Assembly (NCBI GenBank): GCA_025267735.1
Contig: CM046307.1
Coordinates: 5,317,258 to 5,381,257, forward strand
Source of the DNA: Mactra quadrangularis
Taxonomy: Eukaryota; Mollusca; Bivalvia; Venerida; Mactridae
DNA: 64,000 nucleotides
Direction: 5' to 3'
The notes under the pieces were generated by a model. That model was not told the DNA's origin and made no database searches. It saw only the letters and a program-made list of their open reading frames with translations. The position numbers and the translations under genes are program-made. Shown in pieces: positions 45,586 to 56,685 of the stretch (positions within the stretch are counted from its first letter, which is position 1; each line of letters starts with the position of its first letter).

Positions 45586-46660
45586 TTTAATACAGAAAGA
45601 CTTTCGTGCTCATTGAAACCTAACAAATACATGCTAATGATTACTCCTTACACATTAGATTCAAGTACATGACGAGCAGGGCAAAATTGCGGGCGAAGTA
45701 TTTATTCGGCGAAATCGCCAAAAGTCTAAAAAAGCCCCCTCAACAAAAACCTTTTGGATACACATATGCATGTATATTGTAAAAGTATTAATATAATTAC
45801 CTCTTCCCAATATATTATAGTAAAGGTATGCAACTCATCTCTTTAGAAACCACGAACAAATGACCTTTCTCTACCAACGGGTTTCTTGTGATTTTATTTA
45901 CGGGCCGATTAGTAATAACTTGGTCTTACTTATCAAGGAAATAATTAATCTTTTGATTAAATATAGAATTTTATAAATGAAAAGCCAATGAAGAAAGTTA
46001 CGTGATGTTGAACAGAAAAATAATATGTCGATCAAAATGTAACCTAAACTTTTAGAATCAACTTCCTAAACGTAACTCATAGATTTGTTCGTGAAAACTC
46101 CAATAAAAATGAAATAAAAACAGAGATAACAATATTTTAAGTCACAAGCCTCTGGCACAATAGTCTGAGGCAAATCATTTGATCACTGTCTCAAAATTTG
46201 CTTGACTCGTCGTGTGTTTTTCCCGTCGGCCACCAGAATGAAATGAAAGCGAGAGAAGTATAGGATAAAACCGAACTTTTTCGTTTTTTAAGACTTTCGG
46301 TGATTTCGCCGAAAGGCTTAAGTTATACCACAAGTCGAAAACTATCGACGATTTAAATGCCTGACCAGTTTAACCTGCTGAGTTATACACGTATCTCTGA
46401 TATACTACGCAGTCAATTTGTAAGCAATAAAAGTAGTTCCGTCATCTGACAAGTGTTTACATCAATTGATAAGCGCGTGGAAGGTTTTAACTGATGATAT
46501 TTGCCAGTAGTACAGGGTAGAATTAACATTTTGCCCGCATTTTTGCACTGCTCGATTCGTACTTGAATCTACTGTTTAAAGAGTAATATTTAGTATGGAT
46601 TTGTTAGATTTCAATGAGCACGAAAGTCTTTCTGTATTTCAATACTTTCATTCGGATAGG
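45586..46660. mobile_element. Inverted-repeat element, ~115-bp arms
   Basis: The left arm (about 45586-45700) contains ATACAGAAAGACTTTCGTGC, CTCATTGAAACCTAACAAAT and AGATTCAAGTACATGACGAG; the reverse complement of 46540-46660 gives the same order with drift. A central block at 46290-46480 is shared with 39389-39830. It is a candidate DNA transposon or foldback. Confidence 0.5.
46290..46480. repeat. Relative of the 39389 repeat, MITE-free
   Basis: AGACTTTCGGTGATTTCGCC, TATCGACGATTTAAATGCCT and CTCTGATATACTACGCAG match the flanks of MITE copy 5, without the MITE between CTCTG and ATA. Confidence 0.65.
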
Positions 46661-47599
46661 TACAGCTTAACCCGAAACAACTCAACACGTGGTTCTCTGT
46701 ATTGATCGGTGAACAGCAATATGTTAACGATCTAGGAAGGTAGGAAATTGGTTTGCCTTAAAAGTTTGAAGATCAAAAAGATACCACGATAAATAATAGT
46801 GTAATTAGGAACTTCTCAGCCATTCGCTGCGAATTATTCATTCATAAAAGGTCGAGGTGTTCCAAATGATGATAGTGTATACCACGACGTTACTCGGCAT
46901 TTATCCGGTACTTTATATATAGCTATAGTAGTTATTGTAGAAAAATGCAATACATGCATAGTAATTTTGAATTTATAAAGTGCTACTAAATTTACCATCT
47001 ACATTTAGCTGTGAGATCAAGTTAGGTTGCTATTAGTAAAGTTGGCTATAAAAACCATGATGGTATATCGCAAATTCGTGCGACTTTTTACGAATTTTAA
47101 GACCCGAATGTTTTATTTGAGAATTTTTTTCTATATTAAGATCATTTCTATATTTAGATTATCGATATCCATTTGTCCTAATGGTAGACCTTTACTGTGC
47201 ATAAAACGTTTAGTATTTTAATACATAATGATGTAAGCAATGTTTTATCATTCATTAGTATCTTTATATTGTTCTTAGATCAGTTGTATTTAAAGTCTAA
47301 TCAATAACAACAACAATTCATTAATTACAACGTAACAATGTAAACAAACGTTTCATTAAGAGAATACAATACTTTGCAGTAAATGCAAAAGCATATATAT
47401 GTATTACTTATTAAAGATGCTGTACGCGTATTTTAATAAAAATATTAAAGAAGGCAATGTTTACTTAATAGTATAATATATATATACATGTATGACACTG
47501 ACATACACTGTGACAGTAGTTGTTATTTCATTATGATACTGAAATATTCCTAAATCCCATTTCGAGAAAATAAATAAAACTAACCAATAATCTGTTTTA

Positions 47600-47770
47600 A
47601 GCTCAATTAATAGAATCAGTAGGGCGTCTGACAATTTATGGGTCTTGACTTCGATTCTCGAGTTGAACCAACATACTTATATGCAAATTGGTCATAAAAT
47701 GATACAAGGACTGCGAGTATGCTAACTTCTACGGTTTACGTCTTTCATCGAGAACGGAACTTTCTTGTTG
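47600..47770 (+). repeat. tRNA-like SINE fragment
   Basis: AATCAGTAGGGCGTCTGACAA resembles an A-box head and CTTCGATTCTCGAG a B box. The following body is unlike families A to C. Confidence 0.35.
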
Positions 47771-47979
47771 CATGGTCTATAGTCACGAGATCTACAATAA
47801 CAACTAATAAAGAAAACAAAATGTAATTGTCGCCGTATTATGGCATAAAATAGTGCATAAAATAACTACTATATAGATTAAGCTAACGTAGGCTCTTGCA
47901 GACAAAGAATTATATAGTCGTCTTTTTGCACTCTTTGAATCTTTCCAATTTTTTAACTGCTACAAAGATTTGACGTAAA

Positions 47980-48116
47980 AAGTGTGCATTTGCTCCCTTT
48001 TTTGCTGAGGCGGACATTTGCCCCTCATATGTTTTGAAAAAGCAGACATTTGGTCCCTAATGATTTTGGAGGGCGGAAATTTGCCCCAAAATTGAAGGGA
48101 GCAAATGTCCGCTTCC
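47980..48116. mobile_element. Short MITE with repeated CGGACATTTGCCC
   Basis: The ends GTGTGCATTTGCTCCC and the reverse AAGCGGACATTTGCTCCC are inverted, and GCGGACATTTGCCCC-like motifs recur three more times inside. It is about 137 bp. The 91-codon frame over it is not thought to be coding. Confidence 0.6.
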
Positions 48117-48675
48117 CGTTTGTTACCATTCAAATCACGTGACCATATACCTCGTGAAATTGTCTTCCAGATGTGTCTCAGCGATGTCGGCTTAAGATAA
48201 TGAAAGTATGCTATAAACGAAGCAGCAAGATACATCCATCATAGATCTAACACAGAATGGTGACTAATGTTATAACAAAGAACAAATAATATATTTTATG
48301 GAACAGGTGGTGTGACAACTATCATAAAAGAAGAAAATAATTTCACCTCCCTGTCTGAAGTAAATAATTTCCACTCCCTGGCTGGTCAAGTTATACCAGA
48401 GAAAATAATCAGTAAAAAAATTACTACCAGAAACTTGGCTAGTTTATAGACTCACTGTATGACAATCTTGTTTTCCTAGGAACACTGCAATTGTAACTAG
48501 AACGTCTAAGTAACTCTTATGTATGTTATGCCTTAAATTCGGCCCGCGTACACGGGTGGAGGAACCGAGTGGCGCAGGATATGCGACTTTTAGTGGTTGT
48601 ATTTTAGAATGTTCTAAAAAGTTAGAATGGTGTAAATCCCTATCACAAATGTTTGCAATGATTTATTATCGTTTT

Positions 48676-48775
48676 TTACGAATTGTTGCGCCGCTAAACG
48701 TCGCAACGCTGATTAACACAGCAATTGACTCTAAATGTCGCAATTGTTCTGATGATAAATGTCGCAACATTGGCG
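48676..48775 (+). repeat. AAACGTCGCAA motif cluster 2
   Basis: GCGCCGCTAAACGTCGCAAC, then TAAATGTCGCAATTG and ATAAATGTCGCAACATTG. The motif and spacing resemble the cluster at 44934, and a GGTTTAGTATC-like flank is shared loosely. Confidence 0.6.
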
Positions 48776-49394
48776 CTTATATTACTTATTTAGTCGCTTA
48801 GTTAGACGGTTTAGTATCAAAACTATGCAACATACAAGTATTTCATTGGATGAACTTCCCTTCAAAGCAACTACCTCATAGACCCATTGACAGTTAAGTA
48901 AGAGTCAATGAAATAATGCCTTATATTAGAAGTTACAAGGATATACTAGCAATTTGTAAGACTGGATAGATTTATAAACAGCAGTATAGAGTTTGTTCTT
49001 TAAAATAACTCACGCGATTTGTTAACTACGTATATAGCCTCATGTGACATTTGCTTTTCACCATGTATTCTATATATAACAGGGATTTGTAACGATGTGC
49101 TTTTTGGAATTTTCACGGTCGTCACTGTCTATAACTGGCTGAAGCAGGCTGTGCAAACTATTCCACAGTTTCAAAACTTGATTTATGTTATGTACATTTC
49201 TTCCATGCAGCTTGTGAATGTTTCTTAAGTTTTTGACAATTGAAATTGTTGCAATTATGACCGAAAATATGACTTTAATTGATGTGAAATGGGGCTAAAA
49301 ATGGCAGATCGGTGGGAAAATGCATTGTTTTGTAAAACAGTCTGTGAGCGTAATTAATCTCAAAATCATCTGGAAACACATTTATTTTTAGTCT

Positions 49395-49532
49395 TTTTTT
49401 ACTAGATTTAACGCAGTGTCAACACAATTTAGGTCATTTTACGGCGTCCAGCGCACCTAACCTAGTTTTCCTGGACCATTGTCTATAACCAGTACTCACC
49501 AACCCTTCCACAAGGCCGGAAACTCACACGGG
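49395..49532 (-). repeat. SINE family B, 3' fragment
   Basis: AACGCAGTGTCAACACAATT, CGGCGTCCAGCGCACCTAAC and CTTCCACAAGGCCGGAAAC match the family on the minus strand. The head is absent. It is very similar to 30498-30640. Confidence 0.65.
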
Positions 49533-49823
49533 CATGTGAATATCTTTATTTAAACTTGTTATACTTGTTTTCCGTATGGGCCGAAATAATAGCGACGACA
49601 GTGAAATTTGATGAAAATCTATTACATTTACTTATCGTTACAAATCCCTGTTATATAAAATCCCTGTTTTCACCAAACGACAAACTTAAAGTTCTAAACG
49701 CAGTAAAAATGACTTCAAGTTCAGAAGCAGACTAAAACAGATAAAATTAAACAATTTGTGCCTATTTAATTGTTAACAATTTTTGAATTTTTGTTGTTTG
49801 TATAGTAAAATAAATATAAAATA

Positions 49824-49914
49824 CTACAGAGGGTGATAGAACGGAATGTTCAGCTAAAGCCTTGGTTGATATAACTTGTCTCAGGTGAACATTCCGTTCT
49901 ATCACCCTCTGTAG
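49824..49914. repeat. Perfect 29-bp inverted repeat, 33-bp loop
   Basis: The arm at 49824-49852 (CTACAGAGGGTGATAGAACG...) is the exact reverse complement of 49886-49914. A 91-nt transcript would form a 29-bp stem with no mismatch. No known family; see findings. Confidence 0.85.
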
Positions 49915-50407
49915 GATGTGATATTTATATAATGCTGTTAAATAATTCATAAAAAATCGAAATAGGTTTGAATTATAAGACTTTATGGTTTTGGTATATC
50001 ATCTTCGCTGTATTGATTTACATGTATACAGTTCTAAGCATATGTTCAGCTTTTTCTTGCTTCCATTCAATTTCAAAAATCAAAATTCTATTAATTGTAA
50101 TAAATGTGTATTTTAATAAAATATAGTTATATTTGTTCATAACAGATCATAATAGTCATTTACCAAACAAGAAAGTACAAAATCGTAAAAAATTAGCGTA
50201 AACTATTTTCTCTGCTGTGTTCCTTTTGAAATGTAAGGATCTGTGCCCAGTGACATATTTTGGCAACATAGTATTTCATATATAAATACATGTATAAATT
50301 ATTTCAATATACCAAATTCAAAACAAACAAAATGCATAATGCATGTACATTAAGTACCCAGACTTCACTGCACAAAACATATTTAACATACTTTGACACA
50401 TATACAC

Positions 50408-50625
50408 AGAGTGGGGAATCACGTGACCTATTAGTATGGTTCCTAACATGGCAAAATGACGACCAGATCAACAAATTTAGATGAAAAAGATAAGGTAAAT
50501 GACATTTATACGTAACCGATGTTTATCAGGCATATAGTGCAGTCTAAGCAACACAAAATCTTCTTTCTAGCGGTAGTTCTCCCAACTCCACATCGTTTTT
50601 AGTTTTCTACCTCGTGGTTTTGAAA
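50408..50625. repeat. Interspersed repeat, copy 2 of 2
   Basis: Partner of 42405-42625: GTGGGGAATCACGTGACC, ATGACGACCAGATCAACAAA, AGCGGTAGTTCTCCCAAC. Confidence 0.6.
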
Positions 50626-50944
50626 GACGAGTCGAGAGAGTTTTAGATGAACCTTGAGGTATCATCGTGTTAGGTATTTTACTATGCCAGCCAAGACATT
50701 TTCTGAGCAAACGCAAAATTGCTCGGTTTTTATATGGGCGTAACAACTTACTCCAAATGACAGTTATAATCAAATACTTTTACACAATTGCATCCTATGT
50801 AATGAATCAAATCAATACAAATAATTGTAATGTATGTAATAATGCATATGTGTGTGAATAAACGTGAAACGTATTGTAATGACTAAAAAATATCCTATTT
50901 TGTAACCATGTATCATATTTTTCAAAATCATTCCATAAATGTGA

Positions 50945-51262
50945 TACCCGCTTGGCTAGCTCAGTCGGTAGCGCACAAGTCTACTGATCGAGGGTCGAGG
51001 GGTCGTAGGTTCGATTCCCAGGCGGGACATACTTTCGTTGGGCTTGGTCATGAAATAATTTTCAACGACCATTATCCCTTTTTACAACTGATTCTAAATC
51101 ACGAAGGGCAGTTGTCAGTCACTGGCGGAAATATGCGCCTAGTAGTTGGTTAACAGTAACAATCCAGAGTTATAGCCTTTCCGGGAACAATGAGTATGTG
51201 GACTGACCGCCGTGATATAACATATACAATGTGTTGCTACGGAGTTAAACCCAACAAAAATG
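50945..51262 (+). repeat. SINE family A (tRNA-Lys-like), full copy
   Basis: ACCCGCTTGGCTAGCTCAGTC is the head, GGTTCGATTCCCAGG the B box. The body and GTGTTGCTACGGAGTTAAAC end are present. A short internal duplication (GAGGGTCGAGGGGTCG) lies in the variable region. Confidence 0.8.
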
Positions 51263-51799
51263 TGATTGGCATAAGGGAGTGTGTACCTTAACATCGTTCA
51301 TCTATATGTACTGTTGTCACGACGTACATTAGAAGAAATAGCTTCTATAGGGATCAATATATATTGTTTGCTCTTGTATTAGAACTTTTGTTACAATTGA
51401 ATTCAAACGAATTTATATCTATCACGATATCGTGGGTTTAGTGCAAAACGGTAGTATCTCTAAATAGGAAAAGAGTGAGTTACGTCCGTTTTGCGCTAAA
51501 CCCGCGATACATTAGTTTAGGTTTCAAAAGAAACATGCGATATTGAACAAAGCGTACTTGTTGAACATAAAATAATTGGGACATTTACAACAGGATGATT
51601 ATACGCTGTTTAACAAGAAGTAACCAGTAAAGAATGAATAGCTTTGCCAAGGTAAATGACAAGTACTCAACGACTTTCTGTAGACCAGAGCAACGTTAAA
51701 CAACACAAGAGTCACGGTGGTAATACCACGTGACTTTGACATTCCCAATTCTACGGTTTGAAAACAACAGTGAAAAATCAATCTCGACTCAAAATTTTA

Positions 51800-51935
51800 A
51801 AGAGCTGTAAGTCTTTTAATTATTGTCAGTTTCAAGTTTAAGATACCATCGCGAGGCTAAGCAGACAAGTGTATACTTTTTGCAGCGCATCACATCTCCA
51901 GCGTCAGTTTTATAATTTTGCTAACACCCTGGCAA
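51800..51935. repeat. Second copy of the 22783 repeat
   Basis: AAAGAGCTGTAAGTC, GAGGCTAAGCAGA, TATACTTTTTGCAG, CTCCAGCGTCAGTTTTATAA and CTAACACCCTGG are shared with 22783-22915; the right half is not. Confidence 0.5.
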
Positions 51936-52065
51936 TTCAATCATAAAATATATTTGTACAATAGCTCTTGACACAATGATAGTCATAGTCACGTGGTTTT
52001 GTTACCGTGAGGAGTTCAGCAAAGACACCAACTGAAGAAAGCTCAAAAACATCATCTAAGCTTCT

Positions 52066-52340
52066 TTGTTCATTAATTTATTCTGTGTCAACACAATTTA
52101 AGTGCCAAGCGCACCTAACCTAGCTTTCCTGGACCCTTGTCTATAGCCGGTACTTACCTACCCTTACACAAAGCCGGAAACTTTTCCATATACCTCATTA
52201 ATGAAGGAAAATTGACGTTATTGTCAAATTTTCATGGAAGGGAATAACCTCCCCGGGTGGGATTCGAACCCATACCCCCTTTGGGACACTAGTGTCGAAA
52301 TCCAGACACGCTACCCACTGCGCTACAGACCCCGGTTTAT
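52066..52340 (-). repeat. SINE family B, full copy
   Basis: On the minus strand the head is GGGGTCTGTAGCGCAGTGGG and the B box GGGTTCGAATCCCACCC. The body and the 3' end near TTGTGTTGACACAG are present, though the CGGCGTC part is partly lost. Confidence 0.75.
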
Positions 52341-52677
52341 CTAAACTCAAAAGGAAATATGCTCTAATATATGTATCAGATAAATTATATTACATAAATT
52401 TTGAAATGTATAAATTTTTATTGGTCTTCAATCTTATTGACCACTGCATCTACGCTTTCTTCGCATTCCAGTGATTACTTCAACGTCAGAAAGTCATCAA
52501 GAGTGAACGATTCGGCCGACGCGCAGGAGAGAACATTGCATCAAGAACTATTGTACAAAAGTATCACAATTGATCATAGAAAATGATAAATCACTGACCA
52601 ACAGAATATTGAAACTATACTGTTAACTCTATATTACATGAATATAGGAGATCTCAGATTTTGAACTTGAATTTTAG

Positions 52678-52720
52678 AACCAAGCTCCACGAAAGTATGC
52701 ACCGCCCGGGAATCGAACCA
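52678..52720 (-). repeat. SINE family A internal fragment
   Basis: AACCAAGCTCCACGAAAGTA and CACCGCCCGGGAATCGAACC match the B-box and early body of family A. Only about 43 bp remain. Confidence 0.5.
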
Positions 52721-52754
52721 TTTTGATTATTGGTATTGTTTTGTAACTGTCAAA

Positions 52755-52970
52755 GTTATTGTCATTGTTATCATCATCATCATCATTATCACCATCTTTA
52801 GTTTCGTTATCATTATCATAATTGTTATTACCGTTATCATTTTCATAATTCATTATTAAATTATTATTATCATTACTATTATTATTATTTAATATTGTAT
52901 TATTATTACATGTATCTTTATTAATGTTATTGCTATTATTAATATTATATTTATTATTATAATTAGTATT
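52755..52970. repeat. ATT/ATC-rich microsatellite
   Basis: Imperfect trinucleotide runs (TCATCATCATCATCATTATC, ATTATTATTATTATT-like) lie immediately downstream of the calcium-sensor donor. Confidence 0.7.
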
Positions 52971-52975
52971 ATTAC

Positions 52976-53377
52976 CTGTATAATATTTCTCATTTCAGCC
53001 CAGGATATTGTTCCATCTCCATCAATATCATAAACTTTAAATGCCCACGTGATCTTAGTCTCGGCATCACTACTTCCAGAAAGGCACAAACCTAACAAGA
53101 ACTCTTGAAAGTTAACATGTCCGTCATTGTTCACGTCAAATGATCGAAACACGTGATCAGCTAATTCTTCAGATTCACATTGAAATAATGCACTATAAAC
53201 TTTTTTAAATTCATCTCGATTGAGTTCATCGTTTTTCTTAGAATTTCTTCCTTCTTGATAAGCCTTGTAACAAGCCTGTATCTCGTCCTCTGACAGTTTA
53301 CCTTTTACTAAGGTATGCAATTTACTGATATCGTCTTTATTCAACGCAGACGAAGATTTTGCATTTTTCGCGCCCAT
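52976..53377 (-). CDS. Neuronal-calcium-sensor-like gene, first coding exon (EF1-EF3)
   Basis: The chosen start (53377) gives MGAKNAKSSSALNKDD; Gly2 is a likely N-myristoylation site, as in NCS/hippocalcin proteins, and would allow calcium-dependent membrane binding. An upstream in-frame Met at 53410 is less likely because it hides that glycine. A degenerate first EF-hand (CYKAYQEGRN...DEFKKVYSALF) is followed by two good loops: DVNNDGHVNFQEF (EF2) and DIDGDGTISWAEM (EF3). A non-functional EF1 is characteristic of the family. The exon ends NIIQ|GTAATA at 52976 in phase 0. Low-complexity A/T sequence lies just inside the intron and makes the frame appear to continue. The sensor would bind calcium and regulate an enzyme, channel or receptor; the target is unknown. 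Confidence 0.8.
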
Positions 53378-54429
53378 TTTTGATTCAATTAATCCGCTGT
53401 TTGAATTCAAATAAAGTAAATACTAAATGTTCCATTAAACTCTTATACTTCACCAACAATTTCACATCGCGGTAAAAATAATCCGATTTTCAAACAATAA
53501 AAGACGTACGATGTTCTAGTACTCAGCGAGTACTGTTACACTATGAAATAATTGTACAGGCTACATTACATCCCATAAGAACCGTCCTGTCCGTATTAAG
53601 ATTGCGTCTGTCCCATACGTCATTGGTTTTTATGAAGATGATACTCTCTGGTGCGTACTGGAGGCCACTAACCAATGAAAATCGACGACACATTTACGCT
53701 CTGTTACTATATGAATCGTTTGCTATCGAAAAATAAATCAATAGTGTAAGTATGGTTCTGATATCTTTTAATTATTCATTTTTGTGTGATTGATTGTATA
53801 AAACTTGGGCCCTTATGTACGTATAAGTGTCACAAAGACCCCTTAAAGGATATAATGACATTATTTACATAATTACAGTAATATAATTAATGACGTTTCT
53901 AGAATGGTTCTAGTAATTAGATAAATAAATATCTATAGTTAGTTTCATTAGCACCTGTTTACAACATGTGTTCTCTATTACCATTTTGTCATACAAGACT
54001 CCGATATGTTTTAGACACCATGTAAATATTTAACTAGAGATATAGGTTTCCAATATTCGCTAATTATTTAATTATTCAACACGTGTTATTATTGAATTAT
54101 TAAATTTTCATAAGTATCATCGGAGACGACACTATGATATATTCAAGGACAAAAATGCGTTTTATAACTATAATAAAGTTTGAATATTTAAACCCTTGAA
54201 GCAAGTTTTATGTTTAGAAAACGATAATGTGCATGCATATTAAATGAAGGATTTTGTTCTATAATGCAAAATTACTCAGCTTGCAAGTGGTGGCAGTCAT
54301 TATCTCCTACAGATTAAGGTAGAAACGCTATAATGGCGATTAAGCATTTATGAAAACCATTAGAAAATATCACAAACATAGCATTTTCGTGTATAATATT
54401 ATGTTAATCCTTTTGCAACACTGCCAATT
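53378..54429. other. Upstream flank of the calcium-sensor-like gene
   Basis: It should contain the 5' UTR and promoter of the minus-strand gene. ATTGGTT near 53623 and CCAAT near 53672 are possible CCAAT boxes; I cannot place a TATA box or start site. There is no other gene. Confidence 0.3.
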
Positions 54430-54694
54430 ATGTGGCAACGTTCGAGGCATATGACAGCGCGCTCAATTGTTATAGGTACTTTGTTTGGCGGAATAAAAGT
54501 TGATAACTGTTGCTGAACATGTTGGTACTCCGGCTAACGCCATATCGCGACTTAAACGTCGTTTCTATGAAACTAGACAAATAAAGGACCGTCAAAGGTC
54601 AGGGAGATCTAAGAAAACGTTATCTGCTGATGACTTTTATCTTGCTATGACGTCACGCAGAAATGCCGGTCATTTTAATTACGGTGCAGTTTGA
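54430..54694 (+). pseudogene. Tc1-like transposase N-terminal fossil
   Basis: In one frame from ATG 54430, MWQRSRHMTARSIVIGTLFG resembles the first helix region of Tc1-type transposases. A frameshift near 54498 leads to the second frame: VAEHVGTPANAISRLKRRFY, then ETRQIKDRQRSGRSKKTL and a LSADDFYLAMTSRRN end. This is the usual order of the DNA-binding helix-turn-helix, the basic GRP/K-like linker and the start of the second helix-turn-helix. The catalytic DDE part is missing. It is a broken remnant, not expressed protein. Its inverted repeats were not found. Confidence 0.65.
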
Positions 54695-55054
54695 AACGAT
54701 TGGAATTCTTGTTTCATACAAACTCTTCGGAAGATGTCCCTAAAAAGTCTTAACTATAAGTTATTCTATTGCTCATGTCCTGAACGTTACATATAGGAAA
54801 ATACAGTTAGACTTAATGTGCCAGAAATTCAGGGGAACACTATCTAGGCTGGTTTTAATTAGACTTGGAATATCATACTGGCTTCAGCAATTTTTGATAG
54901 GCTTTGAAAGTTTTACGCATTATCAAAGGAACTCGCCTGAATAAGAATGTCATGTAAATAAATTAAGAATCGTCACACCTGTATGCATGTCGTAAAGTTA
55001 GTAATTTTCGCGGATATTGGGTAATTTTCAACCATGTTCGCGGTCAACAACGAT

Positions 55055-55660
55055 AAGGCTAGTATTCCATAGTTCCGTGCTCCGTAGTCCGCGTCCGTGT
55101 CCGAGTACGTGTCAGTGTCCGCGATTTTTTGTTTAACAAGATAGTCGTTGGGTCTATTCCATACGTCCGATCCGTGTTCGCTTTCGTGTTCGTGTCCGAG
55201 TACTTCTTGACACGGAGAGTTCGCGGATGTATATTGATTGAGAACACGACTCAAACGCAGAAAACAAGCTAATTGCTCAAGATATTTGAGAAAAACTAGT
55301 TGAAACTGTTCTGAAAAAAGAGATGATGTCACAAATAGCGACCACAAAGGCGCGTCGGTAAACAGAAATGTATGGAATTCATTGGAAAATCATTAGAGAT
55401 GGACGGAATTGTCTATTTTGTAAAGCAATCCGGCACAGTTCCTAATATTAGCTAGTGGTGAAATATCACACTTTCTATGAAAACAACCGTGTATGAATCT
55501 ATAACAACTGCAAAAGAACACTTAATTATCTTTCACGTATTATTTACGTACGACTTTAACGAAAAGAATTATGGAATACCTCTCACGGACGTAAACAACA
55601 CGGACGCGGTCTCGTACACAGACGTGGACGACGGAGCACGGAGCTATGGAATGCTAGCTT
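55055..55660. mobile_element. Inverted-repeat element with GTCCGTGTCCG-rich arms
   Basis: The left arm AAGGCTAGTATTCCATAGTT, CCGTGCTCCGTAGTCC is matched by the reverse right arm AAGCTAGCATTCCATAGCTC, CGTGCTCCGTCGTCC. Next to the left arm are pentamer-like GTCCG/TCCGTG repeats. Outer sequence with TTCGCGG is also partly inverted. The frames at 54973 and 55477 are not convincing. Confidence 0.6.
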
Positions 55661-56355
55661 AACGCGAATTTCTAACCCCGCAAATATATCTGCATCAATA
55701 CAGATAACTCTCGTTATGATGGGATATAAGCGGTTTATTTTCGCGTTGTCTATATTTTACGAATTATTAGCCCCGAAAATTAAAAAAACTTATAAAACGC
55801 GAAATATAGACTGCTCAAAATAAAAGTGGTATACGGTATGTCTTTAAGCGTTAAAATGACAACAATAAAGTGCCTTGTTTAATCACTATATCTTGTAAAA
55901 TCTAAATTAAAGTAATCGAACAGGCGTCGGCCATGAAATCGAGTATTTATTCTCTACTGTCATCTACTGTATAATTTCTTACATATAAATAAAGAAAATA
56001 TTGATGCAAAGCATTAAAGAGCGCAAACATTAATGACATGAAAGTACTGCTTAAGCTTGTAATTCTCTCTAAGTGAGACATTACTTTTAAAAAAATAACT
56101 ATTGCTTATTAACCGCTAATTAAAGCAATTAAGTATGATTACTAAAACATAAACACCTATATAAATGTACAAAATATATAAATGCATTAACTTAAAATTT
56201 CTCGTCTAGCTGTCTTGCACATAAAGTACGTGCGCTTTTTAGACTAACCTTTGCTGACTTCAATGGCGGTCTCCATGAGTGAGTTTGACTGTAATTAGGC
56301 AATAACAGCCGAAAAGTTCCGCATGCACAGGCGTATTCAAAACGCACTCCATATA

Positions 56356-56381
56356 AGAGCGCACACTTAGGTGTGCGCTCT
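56356..56381. repeat. Short perfect hairpin
   Basis: AGAGCGCACAC-TTAG-GTGTGCGCTCT has 11-bp perfect arms and a 4-base loop. Confidence 0.7.
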
Positions 56382-56394
56382 ATAATGGCCAGTA

Positions 56395-56475
56395 GCTACG
56401 CTCGAAGCCACGAATCTCCCGTAATGAAGAGCTTACAAAGATAAAAATCAGTACTCTTAACCACTCGACATCGAA
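56395..56475 (-). repeat. tRNA-Leu/Ser-like SINE fragment
   Basis: On the minus strand GATGTCGAGTGGTTAAGAGT resembles an A-box head and CGGGAGATTCGTGGCTTCG follows; the B box is not clear. Confidence 0.35.
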
Positions 56476-56685
56476 TATAAAATAATTAAAACGGGATTCA
56501 AACGATAACTTTGCATAGCCGCTTTGTTATCATGCATACTTTTATGTTTAACGGTTGAAATGTGTGTTATTTGATAAAAATAAGAGATGAAAATATAAAT
56601 TTTATAAAATATTATTGTATGCATTACAGTGGAATACCGGGATTTATCAGTGAAATTGAAATCGATATTCTACTGTTTCGAAACA

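Larger units (their letters stand above)
38066..52975 (-). other. 14.9 kb intron of the calcium-sensor-like gene
   Basis: The interval runs from the GTAATA donor at 52975 to the TTTCAG acceptor at 38066. It is full of SINEs, inverted-repeat elements and simple repeats, listed separately. The parts at 38413-39380, 40470-41900, 43095-44116, 46661-47600, 48117-48675 and 51263-52065 show only short ORFs and no convincing exon. Confidence 0.6.

Noticed and set aside
48523..48801. 92-codon frame over the CGTCGCAA motifs
   Set aside because: Repeated KCRN/NVAT residues follow from the DNA motif; no domain and no splice sites.
52979..53014. Plus-strand CATTTCAG as an acceptor
   Set aside because: It lies inside the minus-strand EF-hand exon, which has the better coding evidence.
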